A stretch of DNA of 64,000 nucleotides from Mixta gaviniae (GCF_002953195.1 NZ_CP026377.1:2294001-2358000); one strand, 5' to 3'; shown: positions 40,882 to 50,774, counted from the first letter of the stretch. Notes: a model not told the origin generated them from the letters alone. Translations and numbers: made by a program.

Positions 40882-43503
40882 GATGGGTGTCCTTTTGTGT
40901 CGGCAGAGTGGCGTTCTGCTCTACCCAGGATTGTAAATTATCGCCAAAACGCAGGCTGCGCCACAGCTGAAACAGGTTCTCCTGATGGCGGTAGCTCAGG
41001 TTCACATGCTGGTCGCGGTTGCTGAAACGGCTGGCGCCGTTGACCTGCGCCTGCATGGTCAGATCGCCGATGGCATTCAGGTTAATCGTCGCCCAGCTGC
41101 GCGATATCTCCATATAGCGCAGCCAGTCGAGCGCCGCGCCCGCGGCGATATTATTGCTGGCGATCGCGTCCGCCATCTGCTTATCGAGCCGCAGGGTTAA
41201 CGGGCCGTCGTTAGCGATCCACCCCTCTTTCACCAGCCACGGCGAATCCTTCAGCCACAGCGGCAGCTCGCCATTAATCCGTCCCGACAGCGCGATCTGC
41301 TTCGGCTTCAGCGCGGTGATCAGCTCGCTCAGGCTAATCTGCCGCAGGCGAATAAGCGCGGGCTGATGCTGCGGCATACGCAGCTGCGCCATGCTCAGGC
41401 TGCCGCCGAGCAGATCCAGACTGACGTTGCTGAGGGTCAACGGCGTGCGTTCGCTCCAGGGCCAGCTGCCCTGCAGATCGGCGCTGACGTTAGCCATCGG
41501 GAACTGACTGCTGATGCTTTTGATGCGCAGCGATACCGGGCCGTGGGTGCCCAGCTGCCAGCGGCTGGCGCGCAGCCGGAACGGCAGCGAGAAATCGATC
41601 CCCTGGATGCGGTTATCCGGCATCCAGACTGCGCCCTCTTCCACCACCCAGTGGCCGCCGGCGGTGAATCCCTGCTGGCCGGAGGCGGAAAATGCCACCT
41701 GCGCGCGCAGCGTGCCATCGGTGATGTTCATTTTCAGATCGGGACTCAGCAACGGCTGGAACACCGTCAGCAACTGGCGCGGCCACCAGCCCTCTCCGCG
41801 CAGCCGTTCGCCGTCCCAGCGGCCATTCAGGCGCACCGGACCGATATCGCGCGCGCGCAGCTCGCCATTAAACAGGAAATGGGTCGGATCGTTGCCGTTA
41901 AGCGCCAGCGTCAGCGCCGGCGCCGGCAAATAGCCGCCGTTGTCAAAGCGGGTTTCGCGCGCCGCCAGCGTCAGAGCGCCGTTAAAGGCGCCATCATCCG
42001 CCGCGCGCCGCCAGACCAGCGGCTGCGTCAGATGCAGCCGCGGCTGCGCGACGGTAGTTTTGCCGTAGCGTAGCTGGTCAAAACCGGTGGAGAGCGTATC
42101 CAGGGCGATGGTGTTCTGCTGCCAGCCGCCGGTGCCCATCCCATCCCATTTCGCCGCCAGCGGCGCCAGATAGCCGTTACCCCAGTAGCGCCAGCTCCAG
42201 CGCCCACTGTCGGGCCAGAAATCGCGCGCGCGGCCATCAAGGTGCAGCGTAAAGCGCCCTTTGCTGGCGTCGTGCGCGCTGAGGATCGCCTGCAGGCGGC
42301 CGTTGACGCCGGCGGAAGAGAGGGTGACGCCCGCCAGCGGCCAGCGCGCCTCATCCACCTCCAGCGTGGAGAGCAAACGGCCGCGCATCCGCAGCAACGC
42401 GCCGGGGGCAATGTGCAGCTGTGGATCCAATAGCGAGCCGGTCAGCGTGCCGGGCAGCGAAGCGTAAAACTGCAGCGCGGCCAGTTTGCTTTCGCCGGTC
42501 AGGCGCAGCGGCAGCTCGCTATCGGTGAGCGACAGACGTCCCGGCCCCAGCGTCAGCACCACGTTGCCTTTACCGCCGCGCCCCTGGGTGAGCATATTCA
42601 TGCGTCCGCTCAGGGTGGTCGCCTCCAGCCCTTGTCGCCAGTTAGCAAGCGTCAGCGCCACGCCGCCTGCCAGCGGCTGCGCCGCCCACGGCCAGCGCCA
42701 ACGGCCCCCGACAATGCGAATCTGTTCAGCGGTAACCTGCCAGGGCAATGTCACCAGCGGCGTCGCTTCATCCGGGGAAGTGACGGTCAGCCTGCCCGCC
42801 TGCCGCCGCCAGTCGAGGGCGACATGCAGCGGATGCGGCGGCTGCGTCAGGGTAAAATCGCCTTCGAGCTGCCCGCTTTCCGGCACGCCGTTGGCGAACT
42901 CTGTTAGCTCCAGCGCGCCGTGCAGCGTTACCGGCTGAGTCTGGCCGGGGGGATGAAGGGTCAGCTGGCGCAGCGTCAGCCGCTGTCCCTGCAGCTCGGC
43001 CTGCACCCGCAGATTATCGCCCTGGTAATCGAGCCGCTGCGCCGCGCGATCGAGGGTCAGCCGCAGGGCGCCTGCCCAGCTCTGATAAGGATTCACCACC
43101 AGCTGCCGCACCGTAATATCGGCGGGCGGCAGCAGCGCCTGCCACTGCGTCAGCGTGCGCGGCGCGTCGGACGCGGTATCGCTGGCGGGCAGCCGGCTCA
43201 GGCAGGCGCTGTCGAGCGCCAGCCGCTGCGCCCCGGCCAGCCAGCGCGCATGGCGGTAACGCAGCGTCAGCCCGTCGACACCGGCCAGCTGGCAGTCGCC
43301 CGCCAGATAGCGTAGCGAAGGCACATAGAGCCCCCCTGCCGCCAGCGCGGCGCGGCATCAAGCGCGATACGCGTGCCTGCGGGCAGCCAGATCCCCGCCA
43401 GGCGCGGCAGCCAGTGCGTCACGCTCAGCAGCAGCGTCAGCACCAGCAGAACCAGCGCCAGCAGAAAGGCGAGAGCGAATGAAAAGCGCCGACGCATTGC
43501 CAT
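40871..43503 (-). pseudogene. ydbH: YdbH (AsmA-like intermembrane lipid transport), frameshifted in a G-run
   Basis: Large AsmA-like bridge protein of the inner membrane, one of three partly redundant phospholipid conduits (with YhdP and TamB). The N-terminus (43503 down to about 43337) encodes MAMRRRFSFALAFLLALVLL, the membrane anchor, and reads to AAPRWRQGG. The rest lies in another frame from YVPSLRYLAGDCQLAG to the stop at 40871. The break is at a run of six G on the coding strand (43331-43336). Seven G would give an uninterrupted 877-residue protein, against 879 in E. coli. It may be a sequencing error rather than a true mutation; the remaining coding sequence looks intact. Confidence 0.85.
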
Positions 43504-43693
43504 GACAGTCCTGTTCTGTAAAAAATCCCGGCCGCTATGATGGCACGATCGTCAAGCAGGGTGAAGGTTTCACCGCGCTTTTCTGGCCAGCGCCAGCGCC
43601 ACGCGAAAGCGCGGCGGCGCGCGCCGCAGATTAATGATTACGCCGCATGTCAGCCAGTCTAGAATAAAGGGAGAAGACAATAAGGAGACGATA

Positions 43694-44689
43694 ATGAAAC
43701 TTGCGGTCTACAGCACCAAACAGTATGACAAGAAGTATCTCGATCACGTTAACCAGCGCTTTGGTTTCGATATCGAATATTTCGATTTTCTGCTGAGCGA
43801 GCGGACGGCGATCAACGCCGATAACTGCGAAGCCGTTTGTATTTTTGTGAATGATGATGCCAGCCGTCCGGTGCTGGAGATCCTGCATTCCCAGGGGGTA
43901 AAAACGATCGCGCTGCGCTGCGCCGGCTTTAATAACGTCGACCTGGACGCGGCGAAAGCGCTGGGGATGAAAGTGGTGCGTGTGCCGGCCTATTCGCCGG
44001 AGGCGGTGGCGGAACATGCGGTCGGCATGATGATGACGCTGAACCGCCGCATTCATCGCGCCTATCAGCGCACCCGCGACGCTAACTTTTCGCTGGAAGG
44101 GTTGATCGGCTTTAATATGCACGGCCGTACCGCCGGCGTTATCGGCACCGGGAAAATCGGCATCGCCACGCTGCGGATCCTGAAAGGGTTCGGCATGCGT
44201 CTGCTGGCGTTCGATCCCTATCCGAACCCGCAGGCGCTCGACCTGGGCGCGGAATATGTCGATATCAAAACGCTGTTTAAAGAGTCAGACGTGATTACGC
44301 TGCACTGCCCGCTGACGCCGGACAACCATCACCTGCTGGATGCCGCCGCCTTCAGCCAGATGAAAGATGGCGTGATGATCATCAATACCAGCCGCGGCGG
44401 CCTGGTTGATTCACAGGCAGCGATCGATGCGCTGAAACAGCAGAAAATCGGTTCGCTTGGCATGGACGTCTATGAGAATGAGCGCGATCTCTTCTTTGAA
44501 GATAAGTCTAACGATGTGATCCAGGATGACGTGTTCCGTCGTCTTTCCGCCTGCCATAACGTGCTGTTTACGGGCCATCAGGCGTTCCTGACCGCCGAAG
44601 CGCTGACCGCGATTTCCGAAACCACGCTCTCTAACCTGCAGCAGCTGCAAAAAGGCGAAGCCTGCCCGAACGAAGTCAGCCCTCCGTAA
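43694..44689 (+). CDS. ldhA: Fermentative D-lactate dehydrogenase
   Basis: NADH-dependent cytoplasmic enzyme reducing pyruvate to D-lactate, 331 residues (E. coli 329). The D-2-hydroxyacid dehydrogenase signature is visible: AGVIGTGKIGIATLRILKGFG for NAD, Arg in LRCAGFNNVDLDAA, Glu in MDVYENE and the catalytic His in LFTGHQAFLTAEAL. The ATG at 43694 is preceded by AAGGAG. Downstream, hslJ (its E. coli neighbour) is replaced by a DUF333 lipoprotein gene on the other strand. Confidence 0.96.
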   Translation: MKLAVYSTKQYDKKYLDHVNQRFGFDIEYFDFLLSERTAINADNCEAVCIFVNDDASRPVLEILHSQGVKTIALRCAGFNNVDLDAAKALGMKVVRVPAYSPEAVAEHAVGMMMTLNRRIHRAYQRTRDANFSLEGLIGFNMHGRTAGVIGTGKIGIATLRILKGFGMRLLAFDPYPNPQALDLGAEYVDIKTLFKESDVITLHCPLTPDNHHLLDAAAFSQMKDGVMIINTSRGGLVDSQAAIDALKQQKIGSLGMDVYENERDLFFEDKSNDVIQDDVFRRLSACHNVLFTGHQAFLTAEALTAISETTLSNLQQLQKGEACPNEVSPP

Positions 44690-44725
44690 CCGGCCGCTGG
44701 TGCGCTCTGTGCGCGCCAGCCGCTG

Positions 44726-44998
44726 TTAAAAGCGCGCGCAGCTGCCGCTTTCCAGCGCGTTTTCACTACAGCGGCGGCCGTTGGCCAGCTGGCACATACC
44801 GACGCTGGTGCCGTCGAGCTGACGCGAGAATGCCAGGGTGCCGCCTGCGCTGGCACAGTTGCTTTCCGCTAAGGATGACATCGCGACTCTGGGCTGGACG
44901 TGCGCAGCCGTGGCCTGCTGTGGGGGTTCATTATCGCTGCTGCTGCATGCTGCAAGAAGCAGCGCAGCGCCGGCAAGCAGAAAGGTGGCTGCTTTCAT
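44726..44998 (-). CDS. DUF333 lipoprotein (YoaF-like)
   Basis: Predicted lipoprotein of 90 residues: signal peptide with lipobox LLAAC (Cys18), a short Ser/Asp/Pro linker, then a DUF333 domain with the usual Cys spacing (SNCASAGGTLAF, GMCQLANGRRCSE). E. coli YoaF shares this layout. The role is unknown. Convergent with ldhA; an imperfect hairpin lies between them near 44696. Confidence 0.8.
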   Translation of the reverse strand: MKAATFLLAGAALLLAACSSSDNEPPQQATAAHVQPRVAMSSLAESNCASAGGTLAFSRQLDGTSVGMCQLANGRRCSENALESGSCARF

Positions 44999-45328
44999 TT
45001 GTCGGGCTCCGGGGTAAGTGAAGTGAAGGCTTTGCCAGCATAAGCGACGTTTATCGGTGCGTCGAGATGTGAAACAACTTTTTACGTAATTTTCCCGGCA
45101 AAAAGTCTCCAGGAATACTCCCGTTTCGCTTACGGAATAAGCCGAAATGAGTTGATGGCGCCCCCCTGCGCGGCGCCTTTAAACAGGCGCGCCGGGCTGC
45201 CTTTTACGGCTTCCGCCCTCTTCTGCTCCGCGCGGAAAAAACCACGGCCCGCCGATCGCCATCACTGACCTCACATCGGATTAGCGCGGCCTGAATCCTA
45301 ACTGATCTCGCATCGCCTTCGCGCGCTG
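44999..45328. other. Non-coding stretch before the hydrolase remnant
   Basis: About 330 bp with no ORF, RNA or repeat I can support. The first part will hold the promoter of the DUF333 gene; the rest may be decayed coding sequence belonging to the hydrolase remnant that follows. Confidence 0.4.
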
Positions 45329-45511
45329 TTGAACCAGGGGCCGCTGGGGATGCCGGTGCTGGCGAGCAGCGCCGCCCAGGGAGAGATGGTCGCGCCGCTG
45401 CGCCCGTTTGCGAAAAACGTAGCGGGCGTGCTGATCCCGCACTGCGGCCACTTTCTTCCCAACGAACAGCCTCAAACGCTCGCCCGCGAGCTGCGCGCAT
45501 TTTTTGGCTGA
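45329..45511 (+). pseudogene. C-terminal remnant of an alpha/beta hydrolase
   Basis: A 60-codon open frame reads LGMPVLASSAAQGEMVAPLR, then VAGVLIPHCGHFLPNEQP and LARELRAFFG with a normal stop. This is the typical end of epoxide-hydrolase-type alpha/beta hydrolases, including the catalytic His in CGHFLPNEQP. The lid and nucleophile regions are missing and a stop (TAA near 45300) lies upstream in frame. No start or ribosome site is evident. It is most likely a gene fragment left after deletion. Confidence 0.7.
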
Positions 45512-45544
45512 CACCTCTCTGGCGGGCGTTCTTTGCCCGCCCGC

Positions 45545-47095
45545 TTACTGGCTCGCCTCGACGCGGTTGCGTCCGTTGCGTTTCGCTTCATAGAGCGCCT
45601 TGTCCGCGCGCTCTTTAACGCGCTCCGCCTCGCCCTGCTGGCCGCTGGCGATCAGGGTGCAGCAGCCTGCGCTGATGGTGATCACTTTTTCGGCGCGTTC
45701 CGTGGCCTCATGAAGGATGCCCGCTTCACGCACGACGCGCACCGCCCGCTCGGCGAACTGCCTGACGTCAGCCGCGCCGGTAAAAGGCAGGATAATGGCA
45801 AACTCCTCGCCGCCGTAGCGCGCCACTAAATCGATATGACGATGCGTCAGGCCGCGCAGCACTGCCCCGACCTTTTTCAGGCACATATCGCCGGCCACAT
45901 GGCCGTAGGTATCGTTGTAGCGTTTGAAGAAATCGATATCCACCATAATCAGCGACAGCGGTTCGCCGCTTTTGCGCGAACGCTGCAGCTCCTGCTCCAG
46001 CAGCGCATCGAACTGCCGGCGGTTCGCCAGCCCGGTTAACCCATCCACCAGCGCCAGCGACTGTAGCGTATGGTTGATGGTAGTCAGCTCATCCCTGACC
46101 TGGGTCAGCTCCAGCTGATTGCGCACGTTGGCGCCAACCTGGCGCAGCACAAACCAGCCCATAATGCCCATCATCGCCAGCAGCACCAGGTTGAGTATGC
46201 CGTCGGTCAGATTAGCGGCCAGCCAGTCGGCGCGAATTTTATCGCGGTCATAGCCGGCGGTGACAATCAGCGGATATTGATCGAGCCGGGCGTAGCCGTA
46301 GATGCGCTCCACGCCGTCCAGCGCCGAGCGCCAGGTCGCGCTGCCGCTGGCGGAGGTCTTCAGCATGGTGGTGAACAGCGGGCTGGCGGAGAGGCTTTTG
46401 TTGATCACCGAATCCGGCAGCGGACGCGCGTAAAGTACCGTACTGTCCGCCAGAATGAGCCCCAACACATCGCGCTCGCCGAGAATGTAGTAACTGTAAA
46501 ACTGCCGGAAGTACTCCACCTTTACCGTCGCCAGCGCCACGCCGGCAAATTCGCCTTTGCTGTCATTCAGACGCACCGATACCGGGATCACCAGCTCGCC
46601 GGTTGAGCGGCTACGGATCACATGGCTGATATGCGCGTTGGCATCGCTATGGGTGCGGTGCCAGACAAAATATTCCCGATCCGCATTGCTGGCGCGCGCG
46701 GGGATATAGTTGCCTGAGGTAACAATCCAGTTTCCCTGCTTATCATAAATAAACAGGCCATGCAGCTGCGCCAGCTTGCCGTGCTGCTCCCGCAGCTGGC
46801 GGGCAAACGCCGGCGACGCGGCGTAGCCCGGGCCGTTTTGCCGTAATTGCCTGACGGCATCGGCCAGGGTGATATCTACCTGCAGAAAGGCATCCTGCGC
46901 CTGACGCGCCAGCGAGACCGAAAGGTTGCGCGCATCGTTTTCGCTTTTATTCAGCGTATGTTCCCAGGAAACCCACAGCGCCCAGCTGTTGATGGCGATC
47001 ACCGCAAAACCGGTTAGCAACAGGAAAAAGGCCATGCTGCGGCCAAGAGAGGTATGTAAAAGAGAGGAAACTGCGCTATCCGTTTTTCTGTCCAC
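45545..47095 (-). CDS. Diguanylate cyclase with periplasmic dCache-type sensor
   Basis: Membrane GGDEF protein of 516 residues making cyclic di-GMP. Membrane segments at about 20-42 and 290-315 enclose a periplasmic sensor resembling dCache/PDC domains (DREYFVWHRTHSDANAHIS; GYARLDQYPLIVTAGYDRD). A short coiled linker leads to GGDEF: DGLTGLANRR, DIDFFKRYNDTYGHVAGD and the active-site loop GGEEF. RHID five residues before it fits the RxxD inhibitory I-site, so product feedback is expected. Translation starts at GTG. The signal sensed is unknown. No phosphodiesterase partner is nearby. Confidence 0.9.
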   Translation of the reverse strand: MDRKTDSAVSSLLHTSLGRSMAFFLLLTGFAVIAINSWALWVSWEHTLNKSENDARNLSVSLARQAQDAFLQVDITLADAVRQLRQNGPGYAASPAFARQLREQHGKLAQLHGLFIYDKQGNWIVTSGNYIPARASNADREYFVWHRTHSDANAHISHVIRSRSTGELVIPVSVRLNDSKGEFAGVALATVKVEYFRQFYSYYILGERDVLGLILADSTVLYARPLPDSVINKSLSASPLFTTMLKTSASGSATWRSALDGVERIYGYARLDQYPLIVTAGYDRDKIRADWLAANLTDGILNLVLLAMMGIMGWFVLRQVGANVRNQLELTQVRDELTTINHTLQSLALVDGLTGLANRRQFDALLEQELQRSRKSGEPLSLIMVDIDFFKRYNDTYGHVAGDMCLKKVGAVLRGLTHRHIDLVARYGGEEFAIILPFTGAADVRQFAERAVRVVREAGILHEATERAEKVITISAGCCTLIASGQQGEAERVKERADKALYEAKRNGRNRVEASQ

Positions 47096-47388
47096 GTGCT
47101 GATCCCTGAGTAATGGTGCCTATTGAGAAGCATAACTGATGAATCAAAAGTGGGAAATGAGGAAACCGCAGGAGAGCCTGTTATTCAGCAACAGGGTGAT
47201 GCCCGCTGTTTAAAACCGCATGATAGCGGGATTCAGAAAAGGCTAAGCGCTGGCGTAAAGCGGGATAAAGGCCAGAGAGAGGCCGGCGTGGCGTGCGGAC
47301 TGTACGTTAATTTGTTATTCAATAGAGATAAGATGGCCTGAAAAATTAGCAGGAATGATGGATGATATACGCCTCTATGAGATGACCC

Positions 47389-47523
47389 ATGCAAGAAAGG
47401 AGAATCGACACAGTGGACGTGCGTAAAGTGGTAAAGAACATTCTGATGCCGGGCGAGGTGGCCCGCATGATAACTGGCTGCGTGCTGTTGCATCCTGCCG
47501 ATGATGGAGAAAGTGGTCAATGA
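47389..47523 (+). CDS. Small ORF (44 aa) overlapping the downstream membrane-protein gene
   Basis: A 44-codon frame starting MQERRIDTVDVRKVVKNIL and ending PADDGESGQ. Its TGA overlaps the ATG of the next gene (ATGA), the usual mark of translational coupling. A GTG at 47413 with AAGGAG eleven bases before it is an alternative start giving 36 residues. I do not recognise it. It may be a leader peptide or a small partner protein; it could also be chance. Surrounding DNA is less GC-rich than the flanks. Confidence 0.4.
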   Translation: MQERRIDTVDVRKVVKNILMPGEVARMITGCVLLHPADDGESGQ

Positions 47524-48032
47524 AGACCTATTCCTATCCCCGTTTACTTTTGGCAACCACCTCTGTATTAGGCTGCATATTTGCTTTCATCGCCTGGCGT
47601 TCCGTTATCGATCACTCTACATTTCTGACGCGGCAAACTCTGCATATGCTGCTTGTGGCTGACCTTATACTCAGTTCAGCGTTTTACTGGGGCGTTAAAA
47701 AATGGGGCAAAGCTCAGCAAATTCAGGGCATTCTGGATAACCTCAAGATCTGGGTCGGGGCGGTTCTTATTGTTGCTCTCTGTAGCTATATACTGGTCAG
47801 CACGGCTGTCTGGCTGATTCCGGGAAGAATAAGTACTTACTCAGCCGCCTACGTATTCTCAGCCGGCAGCCGTAACAACTGTAGTGGTGCTTATGTTGAT
47901 GATCCGGATTTAAAAAGGCGCATAAAAGTGTGCGAACCCGTGGGAAACTATTTTAGCAATGGAACGCTTAATGTGATTAAACGCACCAATGCGTTGGGCA
48001 TGACCATTGTTAGCGCTGAGACAGCCTACTAA
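47520..48032 (+). CDS. Hypothetical inner-membrane protein (170 aa)
   Basis: Unrecognised protein of 170 residues with three hydrophobic segments (about 8-26, 40-58 and 76-102), followed by a soluble C-terminal part with three Cys residues (NNCSGAY, IKVCEP and an earlier membrane Cys). The last third may face the periplasm, judging by the two Cys and positive residues on the cytoplasmic side. Codon use is AT-richer than in neighbouring genes, suggesting acquisition. The start ATG overlaps the stop of a 44-codon ORF and has GGAGAAAG upstream. No relative comes to mind; inventing a role is not justified. Confidence 0.65.
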   Translation: MKTYSYPRLLLATTSVLGCIFAFIAWRSVIDHSTFLTRQTLHMLLVADLILSSAFYWGVKKWGKAQQIQGILDNLKIWVGAVLIVALCSYILVSTAVWLIPGRISTYSAAYVFSAGSRNNCSGAYVDDPDLKRRIKVCEPVGNYFSNGTLNVIKRTNALGMTIVSAETAY

Positions 48033-48074
48033 ATTTGCTAATCTTTGCTTCCCCGATCGGCGCAAAATGAAAGA

Positions 48075-48092
48075 GGAAACCCGTCAGGTTCC
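48075..48092 (-). terminator. Possible weak terminator after the gan regulator
   Basis: GGAAACC (48075-48081) can pair with GGTTCC (48087-48092) with a bulge, and on the minus strand is followed by TCTTTCATTTT. It lies about 25 bp beyond the regulator stop, between convergent genes. Confidence 0.4.
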
Positions 48093-48115
48093 CCATATCC
48101 CGCACCCCGCGCCAC

Positions 48116-49186
48116 CTACTCAAGCTGGCTGGCGATCAGCCGCAGCTGCGCCGCGATCTGAGTTAAATCCTGTTGCCGTTGTCCAACGGCGCCGGTGGAG
48201 CTGCGCACCACCAGCTTCGCGGGCAGAATTGATGACGAACGCTGCTGATCTTGCTCACTGGCTAACAGGATACGCGCTACCGCCTCTTTGCCCTGCAGAT
48301 CGAGATCCAGCGACACTGTGGTCAGCGCCGGATGGAAGAAGGCGCTTTCATAGGTGTCATCGTAGCCAATCACGGAGATCTGCCCCGGCACCGTCACGCC
48401 GCGCTGATGCAGCGCGCTCAGGGCGCCAAGCGCCATCTGATCGTTGCCAACCAGCAGTGCGCTAAAGTTCGGCGCTTCGCGTAGCAGCTGCAGTACGCCG
48501 TTATAGCCACTCTGCGCATCCCAGTTGCCATGGCTGATGCTGACCGGCGTCAGGCGATAGCTTTCCAGCGTATCCAGCCAGCTTTTCAGCCGCAGATTGG
48601 CGGAAACGGATTGCTGCGGCCCGGCCAGCAGGGCGAAATCCCGATGTCCCAGTTCATAGAGGTATTTGACGCTGGCGCGGGTGCCGTCCGCCGGATTAAA
48701 CGAAACGTTAAACACGGCGCTGTACGGGTCAACATCGAGAAAAAGGCAGAGGATATCGTCGTTCTCCTGCACGATGCGTTCCGCGTCGGCGCTCTCCAGC
48801 GGTACGTTGACGATCACCTTATCCACCCGCTGTGATTTCAGCTCGTTGATACAATTTTGCAGGCTTTGGTTGACGTTCTCATCGATCATCGCGATCAGCA
48901 CCTGGTAATCGGCAGCGTTCGCGTAGCGTTTAACCGCCGCCGCCACCTGTGAAGGGGCATGCAGCGCCAGCGAGGTGGTCACCAGGCCCAGCGTGCTGCT
49001 CTGCTTGCCCACCAGCTGCTGCGCCAGTCTGTTCGGCACATAGCGCAGCGTTTCAATCGCCTGCTCCACCTTGCGGCGCGTTGTTTCTGAGACGTTGGCC
49101 GACTTATTCAAAACCCGCGAAACCGTCTGATACGATACGCCGGCATGACGGGCGACATCCTCTAAGGTAGCATTCTTTGATTTCAT
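48116..49186 (-). CDS. ganR: LacI-family regulator of the galactan (gan) locus
   Basis: LacI/GalR repressor of 356 residues, unusually close to E. coli LacI in the DNA-binding part: TLEDVARHAGVSYQTVSRVLN contains the same recognition helix (YQTVSRV) and PNRLAQQLVGKQSSTLG is the hinge. SLALHAPSQVAAAVKR and LVGNDQMALGALSAL also echo LacI. The effector is probably a galactoside released from galactan (inference). I chose the ATG at 49186, which has GGGA eight bases upstream, over one three codons earlier. Divergent from the porin gene and beside the gan operon, which it presumably represses. Confidence 0.85.
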   Translation of the reverse strand: MKSKNATLEDVARHAGVSYQTVSRVLNKSANVSETTRRKVEQAIETLRYVPNRLAQQLVGKQSSTLGLVTTSLALHAPSQVAAAVKRYANAADYQVLIAMIDENVNQSLQNCINELKSQRVDKVIVNVPLESADAERIVQENDDILCLFLDVDPYSAVFNVSFNPADGTRASVKYLYELGHRDFALLAGPQQSVSANLRLKSWLDTLESYRLTPVSISHGNWDAQSGYNGVLQLLREAPNFSALLVGNDQMALGALSALHQRGVTVPGQISVIGYDDTYESAFFHPALTTVSLDLDLQGKEAVARILLASEQDQQRSSSILPAKLVVRSSTGAVGQRQQDLTQIAAQLRLIASQLE

Positions 49187-49304
49187 AATTCGCATCCCTG
49201 TTTACCGATGGCGGAATAGTATCATAACGTAACTTCAGGCCAGGCTACCGCAGTCACATTGCGCAAACAAAAAAGAAAAGTTATACCTTCACATCACGAA
49301 ATTT

Positions 49305-49320
49305 GGTGATCTGATTCACC
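49305..49320. promoter_or_regulatory. CRP site between ganR and ganL
   Basis: GGTGATCTGATTCACC is a symmetrical match to the CRP pattern TGTGA-N6-TCACA (GTGA-N6-TCAC). It lies 130 bp upstream of the porin gene and 120 bp upstream of the regulator, so it may serve both. Catabolite control is expected for a polysaccharide locus. Confidence 0.7.
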
Positions 49321-49450
49321 AATCGTTACAAATCCCGCCTCTTTATTTGCACTACATCACACATTATCGTGATTTGATTTGTCACTCCTCTGTTAAAAAG
49401 CGTTTACTGCCGGCGTTATGTGAACGTATTACAAATAAAATGAGGATAAC

Positions 49451-50713
49451 ATGAACACAAGGCTACGCACTGCTGCTGTGGCGCTCGCCGCCGCCCTGAC
49501 CTCCCCGACGCTTTATGCCGCCCTGGACAACATCGATTTCCACGGCTATCTGCGCGGCGGCGTGGGCGTCTCCCAGGATGGCGGTATCGAAGAGTGGCAA
49601 AAAAATAAAATTGGCCGTCTCGGCAATGAGGCGGACACCTACGGCGAGGTGGAACTGGGCAGCGAGGTCTACAAAAAGGATGACGTCAGCTTTTACGTCG
49701 ACACCATGGTCAGCATGTTCTCCGATGGCTCTAACGATAATGAAACTACCCTCGGCGACGATGCGCAGTTCGGGTTACGTCAGCTCAATCTGCAGATCAA
49801 AGGGCTGGTGCCCGGCGATAAAAATGCGGTGATCTGGGGCGGCAAACGCTACTACCAGCGCCACGATCTGCACATCATCGATACCAAATACTGGAATATC
49901 TCCGGCTCCGGCGCGGGCATTGAAAACTATACGCTGGGTCCGGGCGCCATCTCTTTCGCCTGGATCCGTGGCGACGCCAATGATGTCGATTATCGCGTCG
50001 ATGGCGATAACGACGTGAACATCAACTATCTCGACCTGCGCTATGCCGGCTGGAAACCCTGGAGCGGCGCCTGGACCGAATTCGGCATCGATTACGCCAT
50101 CCCTAACACCACCAAAAAGCAGGAAGAGTATGGCGGCCTGTATGACGCAGAAAATGGCGTGATGCTGACGGGTGAGATCAGCCAGGATATCTGGGGCGGC
50201 TATCAGAAACTGGTCGTGCAATATGCCGATAAAGGGCTGGCGCAGAACATGATTTCGCAGGGCGGCGGCTGGTATGACATGTGGAACGATACCCGCAACG
50301 CCAAAGGCTATCGCATCATCAACACCGGCCTGCTTCCGGTTACCGATAAGTTCTCGTTAAACCAGGTATTTACCTGGGGTTCGGCGGATGATGTCACCGC
50401 GCAGACCAATAAAAGTACCCTGCTGTCGCTGGTGGGCCGCGGTCAGTATCAGTTTACGCAGTATGTGCGCGCCATCGGCGAAGTGGGCAGTTTCTGGCAG
50501 AAAGATGAGAACAAAGTTGGCGGCGACTACAAGCAGGCCGGACAGAAATATACCCTGGCACTGGGGCTGGCGGCCGGCCCGGAGTTTATGTCGCGTCCTG
50601 AGCTGCGCCTGTTCGCCTCTTATCTGAATGATTCTGAAAACGGGCACAGCTTCCAGGACAACACCAGTAACGACACCTGGAACTTCGGCGTACAGGTCGA
50701 AGCCTGGTGGTAA
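49451..50713 (+). CDS. ganL: LamB-type porin of the gan locus
   Basis: Outer-membrane maltoporin-like channel, 420 residues, with a signal peptide (MNTRLRTAAVALAAALTSPTLYAA). The mature part begins with the LamB-like DFHGYLRGGVGVSQDG and ends in the porin signature NFGVQVEAWW with a C-terminal aromatic residue. Internal markers such as WGGKRYYQRHDLHIIDTKYWN match maltoporin family beta-strands. The symbol follows the Dickeya gan nomenclature and rests on context: it sits between the regulator and the galactanase operon. It presumably admits galacto-oligosaccharides. A strong terminator follows. Confidence 0.88.
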   Translation: MNTRLRTAAVALAAALTSPTLYAALDNIDFHGYLRGGVGVSQDGGIEEWQKNKIGRLGNEADTYGEVELGSEVYKKDDVSFYVDTMVSMFSDGSNDNETTLGDDAQFGLRQLNLQIKGLVPGDKNAVIWGGKRYYQRHDLHIIDTKYWNISGSGAGIENYTLGPGAISFAWIRGDANDVDYRVDGDNDVNINYLDLRYAGWKPWSGAWTEFGIDYAIPNTTKKQEEYGGLYDAENGVMLTGEISQDIWGGYQKLVVQYADKGLAQNMISQGGGWYDMWNDTRNAKGYRIINTGLLPVTDKFSLNQVFTWGSADDVTAQTNKSTLLSLVGRGQYQFTQYVRAIGEVGSFWQKDENKVGGDYKQAGQKYTLALGLAAGPEFMSRPELRLFASYLNDSENGHSFQDNTSNDTWNFGVQVEAWW

Positions 50714-50774
50714 ACGCGCTATCTCCTCATTGTTATCTTTCCTGATTGTCTGGCTCTTTTGCAGGGGCTGATTT

